In this document: positions 37,001 through 44,061 of the stretch, one piece after another | How positions within the stretch are numbered: the stretch's first letter is position 1 | Layout: each line of letters opens with the position of its first letter | From: JBEKUY01 sp049514555 | GTDB taxonomy: Bacteria; Acidobacteriota; Terriglobia; Acidiferrales; UBA7541 | Length of the DNA: 61,153 nt | NCBI GenBank assembly: GCA_049514555.1 | Contig: JBEKUY010000014.1 | Span: 1 to 61,153 of the forward strand | Direction: 5' to 3' | Position numbers and translations under genes: made by a program | Notes under the pieces: model-generated | The model's database searches: none | What the model was told of the DNA's origin: nothing | What the model saw: the letters and a program-made list of their open reading frames with translations, nothing else

Positions 37001-37499
37001 TTCCGCGCTCATTCGCCAGCGATTCCGGTGGACCTTCGGAACCCTCCAATCGGTGTGGAAGCATCGCGACACGCTTTTCCGCCCGAAGCACGGGACCCTC
37101 GGGTGGATCGCGCTCCCCAACGTTTTCATCTTTCAGTTTTTTCTCCCGCTGATTTCTCCGGTGATCGACCTGATGTTCCTCGGATCGTTCCTGCTCTGGG
37201 GCTTGGCGCAATTCAAGATCCTGCTGCTGCCGCAGCTCTGGACCACTGCGGACCTCGAGCGCTCCCTGCTCTTCTTTCTCGGATTCATGCTGATCGACGT
37301 GCTGACCTGCGCCGTAGCCTTCCTGCTCGAGAAGCACGAGGACTGGACCCTGCTCGTTCCCGTGCTGCTGCAGCGCTTCTACTACCGGCAGATGATGTAC
37401 GTGGTGATCTTCCGGTCGTTCATGGGCGCGGTGCAGGGACGCGCGGTGGGCTGGCGGGGTGTCGAGCCCGACGTGCCCGCCTCGGTGGCCCACGCCTGA
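34059..37499 (+). CDS. Tripartite exopolysaccharide protein: GH18-like + polysaccharide deacetylase + GT2 synthase
   Basis: 1146 residues. One N-terminal transmembrane helix (about 21-43) is followed by a GH18-like barrel (about 90-440) whose active strand reads EGIVVDFEEV (D229, E231). A NodB-type deacetylase comes next (about 500-710) with FDDGPD (D506, D507), metal motif HTYTH (H557, H561) and RPPYG at 595-599. A helix near 730-755 leads into a GT2 processive synthase (about 770-1000) with DAD (D859, D861), EDADL and Q987RFRW991, and then C-terminal helices. The domain content equals PgaB (deacetylase plus glycosidase-like domain) joined to PgaC (poly-beta-1,6-GlcNAc synthase). A role in making, de-N-acetylating and trimming an amino-sugar exopolysaccharide is the likely function (inference). 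Confidence 0.88.
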   Translation: MKERSPIFFDAERRRWRRTRLVLEISGVVLTLLLAYFFFNMLISVELPGTLLPDLRPTYHAVPARPRAHPVTVRSAPKARLARIGKVPETYDPTRAAFYVSWDPTSLASLKHHYKDLDVLMPEQLHAVTSDGALTVVDYEKGQRKLQVTPQSAVAILETDKLHRWLNAIRTANEKGLPAMRGLVNNYDGTTWRIQELAEALASSPARKRLADGLVDFALLAHEEGIVVDFEEVPESSQKHFREFAAELGKRMRAKGLKLSIALPARDEIYDYAYFAAQCDSIIVMNYDQHWQTSPPGPIAAQDWFVENINQLVRQVPPSKVIMGIANYAYDWHESSKKPREPAESMSVQDALLRAKESEAQVEFDSDSLNPHYSYYDEHNVVHQVWLLDAVTAYNELRASERAGVQGTALWRLGWTDSSLWPIWDTLHPDDATRAKIEDVPPGPDLILEGDGDIWRIADTPKNGRRTFQYDPVSNLIVQENYTALPLSWDIDQLGAVPKEIALSFDDGPDPRWTPRILDVLRNKKAPATFFVIGEEANRFTSLLRREYAEGHEIGNHTYTHQRFDNMPHGALRIELNLTQRFFESALGVKSILFRPPYGIDHQPEYAEEIEDLPIPQEMGYILIGARIDPHDWQQTPGLQVTASEIVAGVLEQAAKGNIVLLHDGGGDRANTVAALPQIIDELRNHGYQLVLVSDLIGKTRADVMMPLSPNERLVARADGFIFGLYHWLRVGMGTVFLIGIILVSGRALVIGLLALVEKLRPDHAALSDPVPSVSILVPAYNEEHVILETVRAALASDYPDLRVIVVDDGSADLTGQILDRHFGSYPRVKIIHQENRGKSAALNRALAEATSDVVVTIDADTEVEPDAVRKFARHFSDPTVGAVAGNVKVGNRSRWLTRWQALEYITSQNLEKRAFDLLNCITVVPGALGAWRRDTVQALGGFTMDTVAEDADLTIAIRRSGFRIGYDEEAVAWTEAPETLSALIRQRFRWTFGTLQSVWKHRDTLFRPKHGTLGWIALPNVFIFQFFLPLISPVIDLMFLGSFLLWGLAQFKILLLPQLWTTADLERSLLFFLGFMLIDVLTCAVAFLLEKHEDWTLLVPVLLQRFYYRQMMYVVIFRSFMGAVQGRAVGWRGVEPDVPASVAHA

Positions 37500-37585
37500 C
37501 TGCGGCCTTCTCGGCGCTCCCCCAGCTCGCTTGATCTTTCCGCTGGCGGAGTTAGAATAAGTGTCGCCTTCGGGGGGAGGAGATC

Positions 37586-38065
37586 ATGGCCGTTCAATTT
37601 GTCCTCAATGGTAAGTCAACCACCGTGGACGTCAGTCCGGACATGCCGCTGCTCTGGGTGCTGCGCGATACCCTGGGCTTGACGGGCACGAAGTTCGGCT
37701 GCGGCATGGCGCTCTGCGGCGCCTGCACCGTGCACATCGACGGCGAGGCCACCCGTTCCTGCGTCACGCCCATTTCCGAGGTTGCCGGAAAGCGCGTCAC
37801 CACGATCGAGGGCCTTTCCAAAGACAGCAGCCATCCCGTGCAGCGTGCTTGGATCGCAGAAGACGTTCCCCAGTGCGGCTACTGCCAGCCGGGACAGATT
37901 ATGTCTGCCGCCGCTCTGCTGGCGAAAACTCCTCATCCCACCGACGCCCAGATCGACGAAGCCATGAGCGGCAACATCTGCCGCTGCGGCACCTACCAGC
38001 GCATTCGCAAAGCCATCCACCGCGCCGCCGGCGCCTCCGCCGGCGCTGCCCGCCCGGCTGCCTAA
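37586..38065 (+). CDS. Two-[2Fe-2S] small subunit of an IorA-like molybdo-hydroxylase
   Basis: 159 residues. The N-terminal plant-type ferredoxin motif is FGCGMALCGACTVHIDG plus the downstream Cys of TRSC. The C-terminal four-helix [2Fe-2S] domain has CGYCQPGQIM and ICRCGTYQRI. This is the short electron-transfer subunit of xanthine-oxidase-family enzymes, closest in layout to isoquinoline 1-oxidoreductase and alpha-ketoacid/aldehyde dehydrogenase small subunits. GGAGGAG lies eight bases before the ATG. The large subunit gene starts 26 bp after its stop. Confidence 0.93.
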   Translation: MAVQFVLNGKSTTVDVSPDMPLLWVLRDTLGLTGTKFGCGMALCGACTVHIDGEATRSCVTPISEVAGKRVTTIEGLSKDSSHPVQRAWIAEDVPQCGYCQPGQIMSAAALLAKTPHPTDAQIDEAMSGNICRCGTYQRIRKAIHRAAGASAGAARPAA

Positions 38066-38091
38066 CCCAATCCAAATCATCGGAGACGGCC

Positions 38092-40296
38092 ATGAAAAAT
38101 GACCTGATGTTCGACCGCCGAGATTTCCTCAAGACGGGAGCTGCCGGAGGCGCCGCGCTGGTGATCGGGTTCTATTTGCCGGTCAACGGCCTCGCCCGCG
38201 ACGAACAGGAAGAAAAATCGGTGAATCCGTTCAACGCCTGGGTGCGCATCGGTCAGGACGACCGGGTCACTCTCATCCTGGCGAAATCGGAGATGGGCCA
38301 GGGCGTGATGACGGCCTTGCCGATGATCCTGGCCGACGAGCTCGAACTCGACTGGAAAAACGTGAAGGTCGAGCAGGCCCCGACCAACCCGGCAATTTAC
38401 GACCACGGAACCGGCGGCTCGACGAGCGTCCGCACCTCCTGGCTGCCGCTACGCCGAGCCGGTGCCGCAGCGCGCACGATGCTCATCGCTGCCGCGGCAA
38501 ACGAGTGGAACGTCAATCCCAATACCTGCAAAGCCGCTCATGGCGCCGTGATTCACGGCGCGCGCGAGCGCACTCTGCGTTACGGCGAACTGGTCGAGGC
38601 CGCGAGCAAGCTGCCGGTGCCGAATCTGAACACGGTCGTGCTCAAGAATTCCGACAATTTCTCGCTGGTCGGACACGACACGCCGCGCGTGGATACCCCC
38701 GAAAAAGTGGATGGAACCGCGATCTTCGGCATTGACGCCAGGCCCCCGGGCCTGCTCTACGCCGTTGTCGAGCGCTGCCCCGTGTTCGGCGGCAAGGTTG
38801 CCAAGTTCGACGCGGCGAAAGCCAAGGCCGTCCCTGGCGTCCGTGAAGTGTTGGCCATCGACCGCGTCGGCCCCGGCGCGTTCACCGAAGGCGGTGTGGC
38901 CGTGGTCGCCGATTCCTCGTGGGCCGCCATGCAAGGCCGGCGTGCTCTCGCCGTTGATTGGGACTTCGGCCCTCATGCCAAGGACTCGAGCGAATCGTTG
39001 CGCAATCAGATGCTGGCGCTTGCCGCGAAGCCCGGCTCGGTCGTGCGCAACGACGGTGACGCCGATGCCGCCCTGGCCGCCGCCTCGAAAAAGATCGAGG
39101 CCGCGTACGAGCTTCCCTTCCAGCCCCACGCCACCATGGAGCCCATGAACTGCACCGTGCACGTCCGCCCGGACGGCGCCGAGGCTTGGGTGCCCACTCA
39201 AACGCCGCAATGGGCGCTCGATGTCATTGCCACGATCAGCGGGCTGAAAAAGGAATCCATCCAGGTGCACACCACTTTGATGGGCGGCGGATTCGGCCGC
39301 CGCGCCCAAGCCGATTTCGTCGCCGAAGCGGCCCAAGTCTCCAAGGCCCTCGGCAAGCCGGTCATGGTGCTCTGGACCCGCGAAGACGACATGCAGCACG
39401 ATTTCTACCGCCCCGCTTCCTATCACCGCATGTGGGGCGCGCTGGATTCGGCCGGCAATCTCGCCGCGTGGAAGCATTTTCAGACGTCCACTTCCATTAG
39501 TGCCATGTGGGGCCCCCCGGGCGGCAAGCCGGAGAACGGTGAATTCGGCACGGCGGCTTTCATCCCGTACCAAACGCCGAATTACCGCCTCGAGTACGCG
39601 CTCGCCCAATCGGGCGTCCCCCGCGCGTGGTGGCGCTCGGTCGAAAATTCGAGCGTCGCCCTTGTCGTGGAAAGCTTCGTGGACGAGTTGGCCGCCGCGG
39701 CCGGCAAAGATCCGGTTGAGTTTCGCCTGCAATTGATTGGGAGCGCGCGGAAGATTCCCGACTTCACCTCGCCGAATGGCGCTCCGCAGGACACCGCGCG
39801 CCTGAAGAACGTCCTGACGCTGGCCGCGAGCAAAGCTGGCTGGGGCAAGCCGTTGCCGAAGAGCGTTGGCCGGGGCATCGCCGCCTATTTTTGCTTCGAC
39901 TCCTACGCCGCTGTGGTCGCGGAAGTGGCCGCGAGCAAGGACGTGCTGCGCGTCAACCGCGTCGTCTATGCGGTTGACGTCGGCCGGGTGGTCAATCCGC
40001 AGGGAGTGAAGGCGCAGCTCGAGAGCGCGTTGGTTTACGGTCTCTCGGCGGCGCTCAAGGGCGCCATCACCATCGATCGAGGCCGCGTCGAGCAGGGCAA
40101 CTTCAACGACTACGACGTGCCGCGCATCAACGAAATGCCCGTGACCGAAGTTCACTTGGTCGAGAGCACCGAGAGCCCTACCGGCATCGGTGAGCCGGGG
40201 CTGCCGGTTGTGGCGCCCGCGGTCTGCAATGCCATTTTCGCCGCCACCGGCAAGCGTCTCCGCCTCCTCCCCATCCGCGCCGGAGACCTCGCCTAG
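38092..40296 (+). CDS. TAT-exported molybdopterin large subunit (IorB-like)
   Basis: 734 residues from the ATG at 38092 with GGAGA just upstream. A twin-arginine signal (DRRDFLKTGAAGGAALVIGF) shows folded export, as usual for IorB-type subunits that carry molybdopterin cytosine dinucleotide. Family motifs include LAKSEMGQGVMTALPMILAD, GGGFGRRAQADFVAEA and the catalytic-Glu loop GIGEPGLPVVAP near the C-terminus. It oxidises a carbon next to a heteroatom (aldehyde or N-heterocycle); the substrate is unknown. No cytochrome subunit follows, although many such operons have one. Confidence 0.92.
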   Translation: MKNDLMFDRRDFLKTGAAGGAALVIGFYLPVNGLARDEQEEKSVNPFNAWVRIGQDDRVTLILAKSEMGQGVMTALPMILADELELDWKNVKVEQAPTNPAIYDHGTGGSTSVRTSWLPLRRAGAAARTMLIAAAANEWNVNPNTCKAAHGAVIHGARERTLRYGELVEAASKLPVPNLNTVVLKNSDNFSLVGHDTPRVDTPEKVDGTAIFGIDARPPGLLYAVVERCPVFGGKVAKFDAAKAKAVPGVREVLAIDRVGPGAFTEGGVAVVADSSWAAMQGRRALAVDWDFGPHAKDSSESLRNQMLALAAKPGSVVRNDGDADAALAAASKKIEAAYELPFQPHATMEPMNCTVHVRPDGAEAWVPTQTPQWALDVIATISGLKKESIQVHTTLMGGGFGRRAQADFVAEAAQVSKALGKPVMVLWTREDDMQHDFYRPASYHRMWGALDSAGNLAAWKHFQTSTSISAMWGPPGGKPENGEFGTAAFIPYQTPNYRLEYALAQSGVPRAWWRSVENSSVALVVESFVDELAAAAGKDPVEFRLQLIGSARKIPDFTSPNGAPQDTARLKNVLTLAASKAGWGKPLPKSVGRGIAAYFCFDSYAAVVAEVAASKDVLRVNRVVYAVDVGRVVNPQGVKAQLESALVYGLSAALKGAITIDRGRVEQGNFNDYDVPRINEMPVTEVHLVESTESPTGIGEPGLPVVAPAVCNAIFAATGKRLRLLPIRAGDLA

Positions 40297-40458
40297 CGGC
40301 ACGCGCTGCATTCGATTTGTTTTTTCGCCCGCGCTCGCTTATGTAGAGGCCGCCTTTAGGCGGGCATGTTGTTAGCGTCTGCCCCATTTTTGGCGCGAGC
40401 CAAAGTGGGGCTTTTCGCAAGAGCGTCTCCCGGTCTCTTTTTGTTCCTCCCCAACGGC

Positions 40459-40510
40459 TGGGAGGTCGTCCAATCGGTAGGGCATCAGACTCAGGGTTTT
40501 GTCCTGTCCC
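40459..40510 (+). pseudogene. tRNA-like fragment (5' part, anticodon-like CAG)
   Basis: From TGGGAGG at 40459 the sequence runs like a tRNA 5' half: a two-base spacer, D-arm GTCC/GGGC with loop AATCGGTA, then an imperfect anticodon arm around loop CTCAGGG (anticodon CAG, Leu). After that there is no T-arm or matching acceptor strand; only TCCCA at about 40507 could pair with TGGGA. It could be a tRNA broken by insertion or a T-arm-less tRNA-like RNA. It lies 300 bp from a fuller tRNA-like gene. Confidence 0.4.
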
Positions 40511-40803
40511 ACGCCCGCACTGATATTTCAATGACTTATCTGTGGTTAGTTGTCCTGATTTGGTGGTGCTGCTGCTATCTTCTGTGGAAATTTCAGTGGG
40601 AATCCCCTGGTCATTCGACCAGGCAAACGGTCGTAGGACCCAACTTCTTATCAACCCCTGCTCGAAGGGTCAGTCCCTGTGACTGTCCTTCAATTGTCCC
40701 TAAAGACAATTGCGCATTCCAAGAGTAAACCTCTACATTAGGCACGAAATGGAAAGTGCCGAAGAGCGTTGGAAAGCTCGTCGGCACTGACCAAATCCCT
40801 GTG

Positions 40804-40878
40804 GCGCATGTAGCTCAACCACAGAGCGTTCCGTCGGTATCGGAAAGGTTAAGGGTCCAAACCCCTTCATGCGCCCCA
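40804..40878 (+). tRNA. Unusual tRNA-like gene, anticodon GGT (Thr)
   Basis: A complete cloverleaf can be drawn with perfect stems: acceptor GCGCATG/CATGCGC, D-stem GCTC/GAGC, anticodon stem TTCCG/CGGAA, T-stem AAGGG/CCCTT, and encoded C-CCA. Several invariant bases are changed: the D-loop AACCACA lacks the GG pair, the anticodon loop TCGGTAT has C at position 33, and the T-loop TCCAAAC lacks T55. The anticodon at 40836-40838 reads GGT. Perfect helices with altered loops suggest either a mobile-element tRNA under relaxed constraint or a tRNA-like RNA with another function. Confidence 0.55.
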
Positions 40879-41013
40879 AATCTTATGATAGTTAGAAATC
40901 AATGACAACTTGACCCGACGTACAGATTCAGGGCAAGAGCAGCCTTCGTTTTTTCTTTGCCCGCAGGTCGAGCAGTCCACTTCTCTTTGATGTCCTGCAA
41001 GATCGAGTGCCTT

Positions 41014-41457
41014 CTACTTTTCCTTAGAACCATCCTTGGAAGTTTGACGCTTAGACCAGTCGAGGAGTTCCTGCTCATTGTCCACCCGTTCTCGATACAG
41101 CCAAATCGTCGGCTTGTCCTTAGCATCGGACACTTGCGTCTGAACCCACGTCTTCCCTGTTTGCGTGTCGAGAAGGAAGGTGTCTGCGCGGACGTTCGGG
41201 TTGAAAACAATTTGATATCGGCCGACTGGCGGGGCATTCACGATCACCTGCTTGCCCGTAGTCACTACCTTCTGATCAACTATCCAGCTTATGAGAGCTT
41301 CTTCATAATCATCGTATGTCTTGAATGCACTGGGGTCCGGTCTGACGCTTGCCGCAGCCTGCGTCTTCTTCGGTACGGCTTGGCCCATCAAGAAGCGCGC
41401 CACTCCCACCGAGAGGACGGCCACCGCAGCCCATATGACAATCCGATTCTTTGACAT
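41014..41457 (-). CDS. Hypothetical membrane-anchored protein
   Basis: 147 residues from the ATG at 41457, preceded by GAGGTGAGA. A single N-terminal hydrophobic helix or signal anchor (about 6-25, IVIWAAVAVLSVGVARFLMG) precedes a soluble domain with KTYDDYEEALISWIVDQKVV, VGRYQIVFNPNVRADTFLLD and TQTGKTWVQTQVSD. The last part resembles proteins in which a short beta-sheet reads back a value with its own terms, but no family is recognised. The C-terminus is rich in lysine (KDGSKEK). It is an isolated gene in the accessory island. Confidence 0.6.
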   Translation of the reverse strand: MSKNRIVIWAAVAVLSVGVARFLMGQAVPKKTQAAASVRPDPSAFKTYDDYEEALISWIVDQKVVTTGKQVIVNAPPVGRYQIVFNPNVRADTFLLDTQTGKTWVQTQVSDAKDKPTIWLYRERVDNEQELLDWSKRQTSKDGSKEK

Positions 41458-41721
41458 TCTCACCTCGCAGGCGGTGCGTAGCCGCTCTCGCGGCTCGGCC
41501 TCGGAACGCCCGACTGGACTAGCTGAAAGTGGATCGCTCCCAATCGCTCCGCGATCTCCAGCAGCGCCCATTATATGCTCAGGAACGTGCCACTGTCTTA
41601 GCCGGGTGCCGTGCCCCTGCGCAGCCGCGCCAAGGTGCGGGTTCTCACTTTCTGCCCGGATGGAACCGCCCTGTTTTCTTTAATTTGCCGCATTCTCATT
41701 CGAATACCTCTGACGCCACTA

Positions 41722-41750
41722 TTGACATGTAGTTAATCATGTGCTATCAT
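41722..41750 (+). promoter_or_regulatory. Strong sigma-70-type promoter
   Basis: TTGACA at 41722-41727 and TATCAT at 41745-41750 are separated by 17 bp. The transcript would start just before the GTG of the ArsR-like fragment at 41756, giving a leaderless or very short-leader message. The spacer contains the dyad-like ATGTAGTTAATCATGTG, which could be an operator for an autoregulating ArsR protein (inference). Confidence 0.6.
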
Positions 41751-41755
41751 AGGCT

Positions 41756-41848
41756 GTGAAAGGTTGGCCTTTAACACGCCTTGCGCATCCGACCAGGATG
41801 CGCATCCTGAGCGAGCTCCGCGAGTCGAAGGGCAGCCCTACGCCCCCT
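41756..41848 (+). pseudogene. Truncated ArsR-family regulator fragment
   Basis: The GTG-initiated frame reads KGWPLTRLAHPTRMRILSEL and RESKGSPT, the first helices of an ArsR/HTH_20 DNA-binding domain (the LAHPTRMRIL motif is diagnostic). The similarity ends near 41845, where repeat sequence rich in AACGTTCCAACGTT begins. The frame stays open to 42181 only through repeat DNA. No recognition helix is left, so the gene is disrupted. The promoter directly upstream is intact. Confidence 0.6.
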
Positions 41849-41894
41849 TCCAAACGTTCCAACGTTTTAACGTTCCAACGTCCAACGTCTGCTC

Positions 41895-42127
41895 GTATCC
41901 CCTTTAGAATGCGCAGATCCATAAAACGCGCCTGTAACCCCTTTGGAATGCGCGGTGGCTGCTACCTCGCTCCAAAAACCAAGTCTGTTCTCTCTCGCCT
42001 TTCTGCGGAGACGGGCGGGCCTGCCCTGCGTAGCCTTGGCGTAGGAGCGTCGCTTGCATCTAACCCCTTTATAATGCGCAGATCCGAAAAACGCGCCTGT
42101 AACCCCTTTATAATGCGCAGTTCCAAA
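41895..42127 (+). repeat. 39-bp-period repeats (four copies)
   Basis: The core CCCCTTTANAATGCGCAG occurs at about 41899, 41938, 42063 and 42102. Within each pair the spacing is exactly 39 bp, and the joining sequence GATCCNNAAAACGCGCCTG is shared. The two pairs are separated by about 165 bp. A fifth, diverged copy lies at about 44003-44027 beyond the transposase. The later copies contain TATAAT, but there is no consistent -35 box. Confidence 0.75.
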
Positions 42128-42155
42128 ACATTGGACTTAAACCGGGATTATGTAC

Positions 42156-42184
42156 TTGACACAAAATCAGGCCCATGCTAATCT
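42156..42184 (+). promoter_or_regulatory. Sigma-70-type promoter for the transposase
   Basis: TTGACA at 42156-42161 and TAATCT at 42179-42184 with a 17-bp spacer. It points towards the IS1595-type transposase gene at 42316. Its -10 box overlaps the 3' end of a small gene on the other strand, so the transcript would be antisense to that gene. Confidence 0.55.
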
Positions 42185-42306
42185 TTCTTCATGCTTCGCT
42201 TCGACTCGCCAGCGACTTTCTTGATGTGCTTGACCACCTTCGGGTGGAATAAGTGCTTCATCAACTCATCGCTGGTCATGCGGCGCGGATGCTTTTTCTT
42301 TTTCAT
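42178..42306 (-). CDS. Small basic protein divergent from the transposase
   Basis: A 42-residue frame from the ATG at 42306 reads MKKKKHPRRMTSDELMKHLF, then HPKVVKHIKKVAGESKRSMK and KD. It is strongly basic and amphipathic and looks coding rather than random: Lys/His-rich ends around a conserved-looking HPKVVKHIKK core. Start codons of this gene and the transposase are only 10 bp apart on opposite strands. Either a DNA-binding accessory protein of the insertion sequence or a host small protein is possible. The ribosome binding site is weak. Confidence 0.45.
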   Translation of the reverse strand: MKKKKHPRRMTSDELMKHLFHPKVVKHIKKVAGESKRSMKKD

Positions 42307-42315
42307 GGTGGCCCG

Positions 42316-43221
42316 ATGAACACTCCTAATATCAATCTCGCTCAACTGATAGAGCAATTCGGAACCGACGAAAGGTGCCGCAAGGCGCTAGAGCAATTGC
42401 GCTGGAAGAAAGGCGCAGAGTGCCCGCGCTGCCAGTCATCGGCAACCAAGATTGCGAACCGCTTTCAGTACGACTGCGATTCATGCCACTACCAGTTTAG
42501 CGTAACCGCTGGGACAATCTTCCACGATTCTCACCTGTCGCTGTGGAAATGGTTTATCGCCACCGCGCTTCTTTGTGAATCGAAAAAAGGAATGTCGGCT
42601 TGCCAGATTCAACGCACGGTCGGAGTCAGCTACAAAACGGCTTGGTACCTCTGCCATCGCATCCGGGCCGCGATGATGGAAGTCGCTCCCGAAAAACTCG
42701 GCGGCACGGTTGAGATTGATGAGACCTACGTGGGTGGCAAGAAGCGCCGATGGCGTCCGGGCAGTGACAAACAAGTGGTCATCGGCATTCGCCAGCGGAA
42801 TGGAGACCTGCGTCTTATCCATGCTGAGGACGCCCGATCTGAGACCGTCCGCGAGATCATTAAGGCCAATGTGGGCGGGCACGTCGAAGTCATTATGACG
42901 GACGAATCGGCCATCTATCCGTGGGCGCTGGATAAGATTCAGAAGAAAAAGCACCGGACGATTTGCCACACAAAACAGTATGCAGCGGGCGATGTTCACA
43001 CAAACACTGTAGAATCGGCCTTCTCGCTGCTCAAGCGCGGCATCGTGGGAACGTGGCATAAAGTCTCTGCGAAGCATCTCCCGGCCTACCTTGATGAGAT
43101 GTGCTTCCGCTTCAACAACCGCAAGAATCCGTATCTATTCCGCGATACGGTCATCAAGCTAATCGAGACGCCGAACCTTGAATACAAAGACCTCACTGCG
43201 AAGTTGCAGGACGTGGCGTAG
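42316..43221 (+). mobile_element. IS1595-family (ISXO2-like) transposase
   Basis: 301 residues from the ATG at 42316; an upstream extension in frame is ignored because family similarity begins at LAQLIEQFGTDERCRKAL. A zinc ribbon (CPRC at 36-39 and CDSC at 54-57) precedes an HTH segment and the DDE-type core: D135 in EIDETYVGGKK, D196 in IMTDESAIYP, and N230/E233 in HTNTVESAFSLLKRG. FNNRKNPYLFRDT closes the domain. The gene looks intact. Terminal inverted repeats were not identified by eye; the element plus the neighbouring membrane gene is bracketed by copies of the 39-bp repeat core. Its 3' end overlaps the convergent gene by 29 bp. Confidence 0.9.
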
Positions 43222-43903
43222 GCTTCGATGTGGCATCGTCGGTACGGAGCAAAGCCAATCTGATCGCCTCACGTGCCAGCATCATCGAACTGTCGATCTC
43301 ATCGAGATAAGCAACAAATGAGTCTTCCGTGAGACTGTTAGTGATAGGGATTGCCTTGGTTACGATAACCCCCTTAATGGGTCCGCCCACCAGCAGGAAA
43401 CCCATTTTGCTTCTTGCCATTTCGATGTTTACTTCATCCGTGAAACGCTCTAGCTGAGGTGGAGACAATTTCTCCAAAATGGCTTCGTGTTCAGGCGAAA
43501 TTGGCATAATACCCTGAAACTGAAGGTATCTATCTCGCTGGACAGGTCTGCCCACGAGAACTGCTCTCCCGCTAGGAAGAGCAATAGCATAGAGAAAAGA
43601 GAACTTATCGTCTGTCTGTTTCTGGATTCCCAGTGAGAAGTTGTCAGCCCACATCTTTACGTTTGACTCGATATTCTCAGGTGTTGTTTGGGGTTTCTGT
43701 CTTGAGAGCATCGGACGGCCCATTAGGGCAAACATAATCATCGCGATGAAAGCACTTCCCGCCAACCCGTAAAGAATGGGGCTCGTCCACACCCAATCTG
43801 ACTTCTTCCTTTTCAGGAGGGCAAGCATGATGCCTCCCAGGGGAACAAGCACCCACTTGAACAATCCGGCCGCAAACAATTCTTGCCATAGCCAATCCCA
43901 CAT
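43193..43903 (-). CDS. Hypothetical two-helix membrane protein beside the transposase
   Basis: 236 residues, start ATG behind GGGAGGACGGAG. Transmembrane helices at about 10-30 and 42-62 are followed by a soluble domain (about 75-215) with the segments NFSLGIQKQTDDKFSFLYAI and GRAVLVGRPVQRDRYLQFQG. The latter resemble a beta-barrel ligand domain of unknown function, and a Ser/Pro/Thr tail follows. Lower GC and lysine-rich codon choice differ from the core genes. It could be passenger DNA carried with the insertion sequence or an independent acquired gene. Confidence 0.6.
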   Translation of the reverse strand: MWDWLWQELFAAGLFKWVLVPLGGIMLALLKRKKSDWVWTSPILYGLAGSAFIAMIMFALMGRPMLSRQKPQTTPENIESNVKMWADNFSLGIQKQTDDKFSFLYAIALPSGRAVLVGRPVQRDRYLQFQGIMPISPEHEAILEKLSPPQLERFTDEVNIEMARSKMGFLLVGGPIKGVIVTKAIPITNSLTEDSFVAYLDEIDSSMMLAREAIRLALLRTDDATSKPTPRPATSQ

Positions 43904-44002
43904 CTCCGTCCTCCCAACTTAATGCGGGAGTTAAGCTTTTTACTTTCCCGCAAAGTTAGGCGCATTGTACCACCTTTTTGCGTGAGGTATACAATCCCGC
44001 TT

Positions 44003-44027
44003 AAACCCCTTTAGAATCCGCAGATCC
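44003..44027 (+). repeat. Fifth copy of the 39-bp repeat core
   Basis: ACCCCTTTAGAATCCGCAG and GATCCGAAAA match the four copies at 41895-42127 with one or two changes. Together they bracket the transposase, the small ORF and the two-helix membrane gene. Confidence 0.6.
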
Positions 44028-44061
44028 GAAAAAAGACCGGGGGGGGAGGGGGGTAGTGCTA

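Larger units (their letters stand above)
40297..41013 (+). other. Gene-free structured stretch with several strong hairpins
   Basis: About 700 bp without a credible protein gene. Besides two tRNA-like segments it holds three strong stem-loops: 40606-40623 (7-bp perfect stem CCTGGTC), 40691-40712 (8-bp perfect stem CAATTGTC) and 40756-40787 (12-bp stem with one mismatch, GTGCCGAAGAGC). Base composition is lower in GC than in the molybdo-hydroxylase genes before it. This looks like the start of an accessory island. Confidence 0.5.
41458..42155 (+). other. Intergenic accessory DNA around the ArsR fragment
   Basis: Apart from the promoter, the ArsR fragment and the 39-bp repeats, no gene is visible. 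The segment 41855-41890 is a run of AACGTT/CCAACG words related to the 90-bp repeats found before panB. A stretch at about 42005-42055 contains the word GTAGCCTTGGCGTAGGAG, a sequence type that often recurs in acidobacterial intergenic DNA (from memory, not verified). Confidence 0.4.

Noticed and set aside
40756..40793. A complete tRNA ending in CCA at 40793
   Set aside because: The sequence forms one long hairpin, not a cloverleaf, and no 5' acceptor strand exists at the right distance.
41756..42181. A 141-residue protein running from the ArsR-like start to the repeats
   Set aside because: After about 30 codons it is made only of repeat sequence, so it is better read as a disrupted gene.
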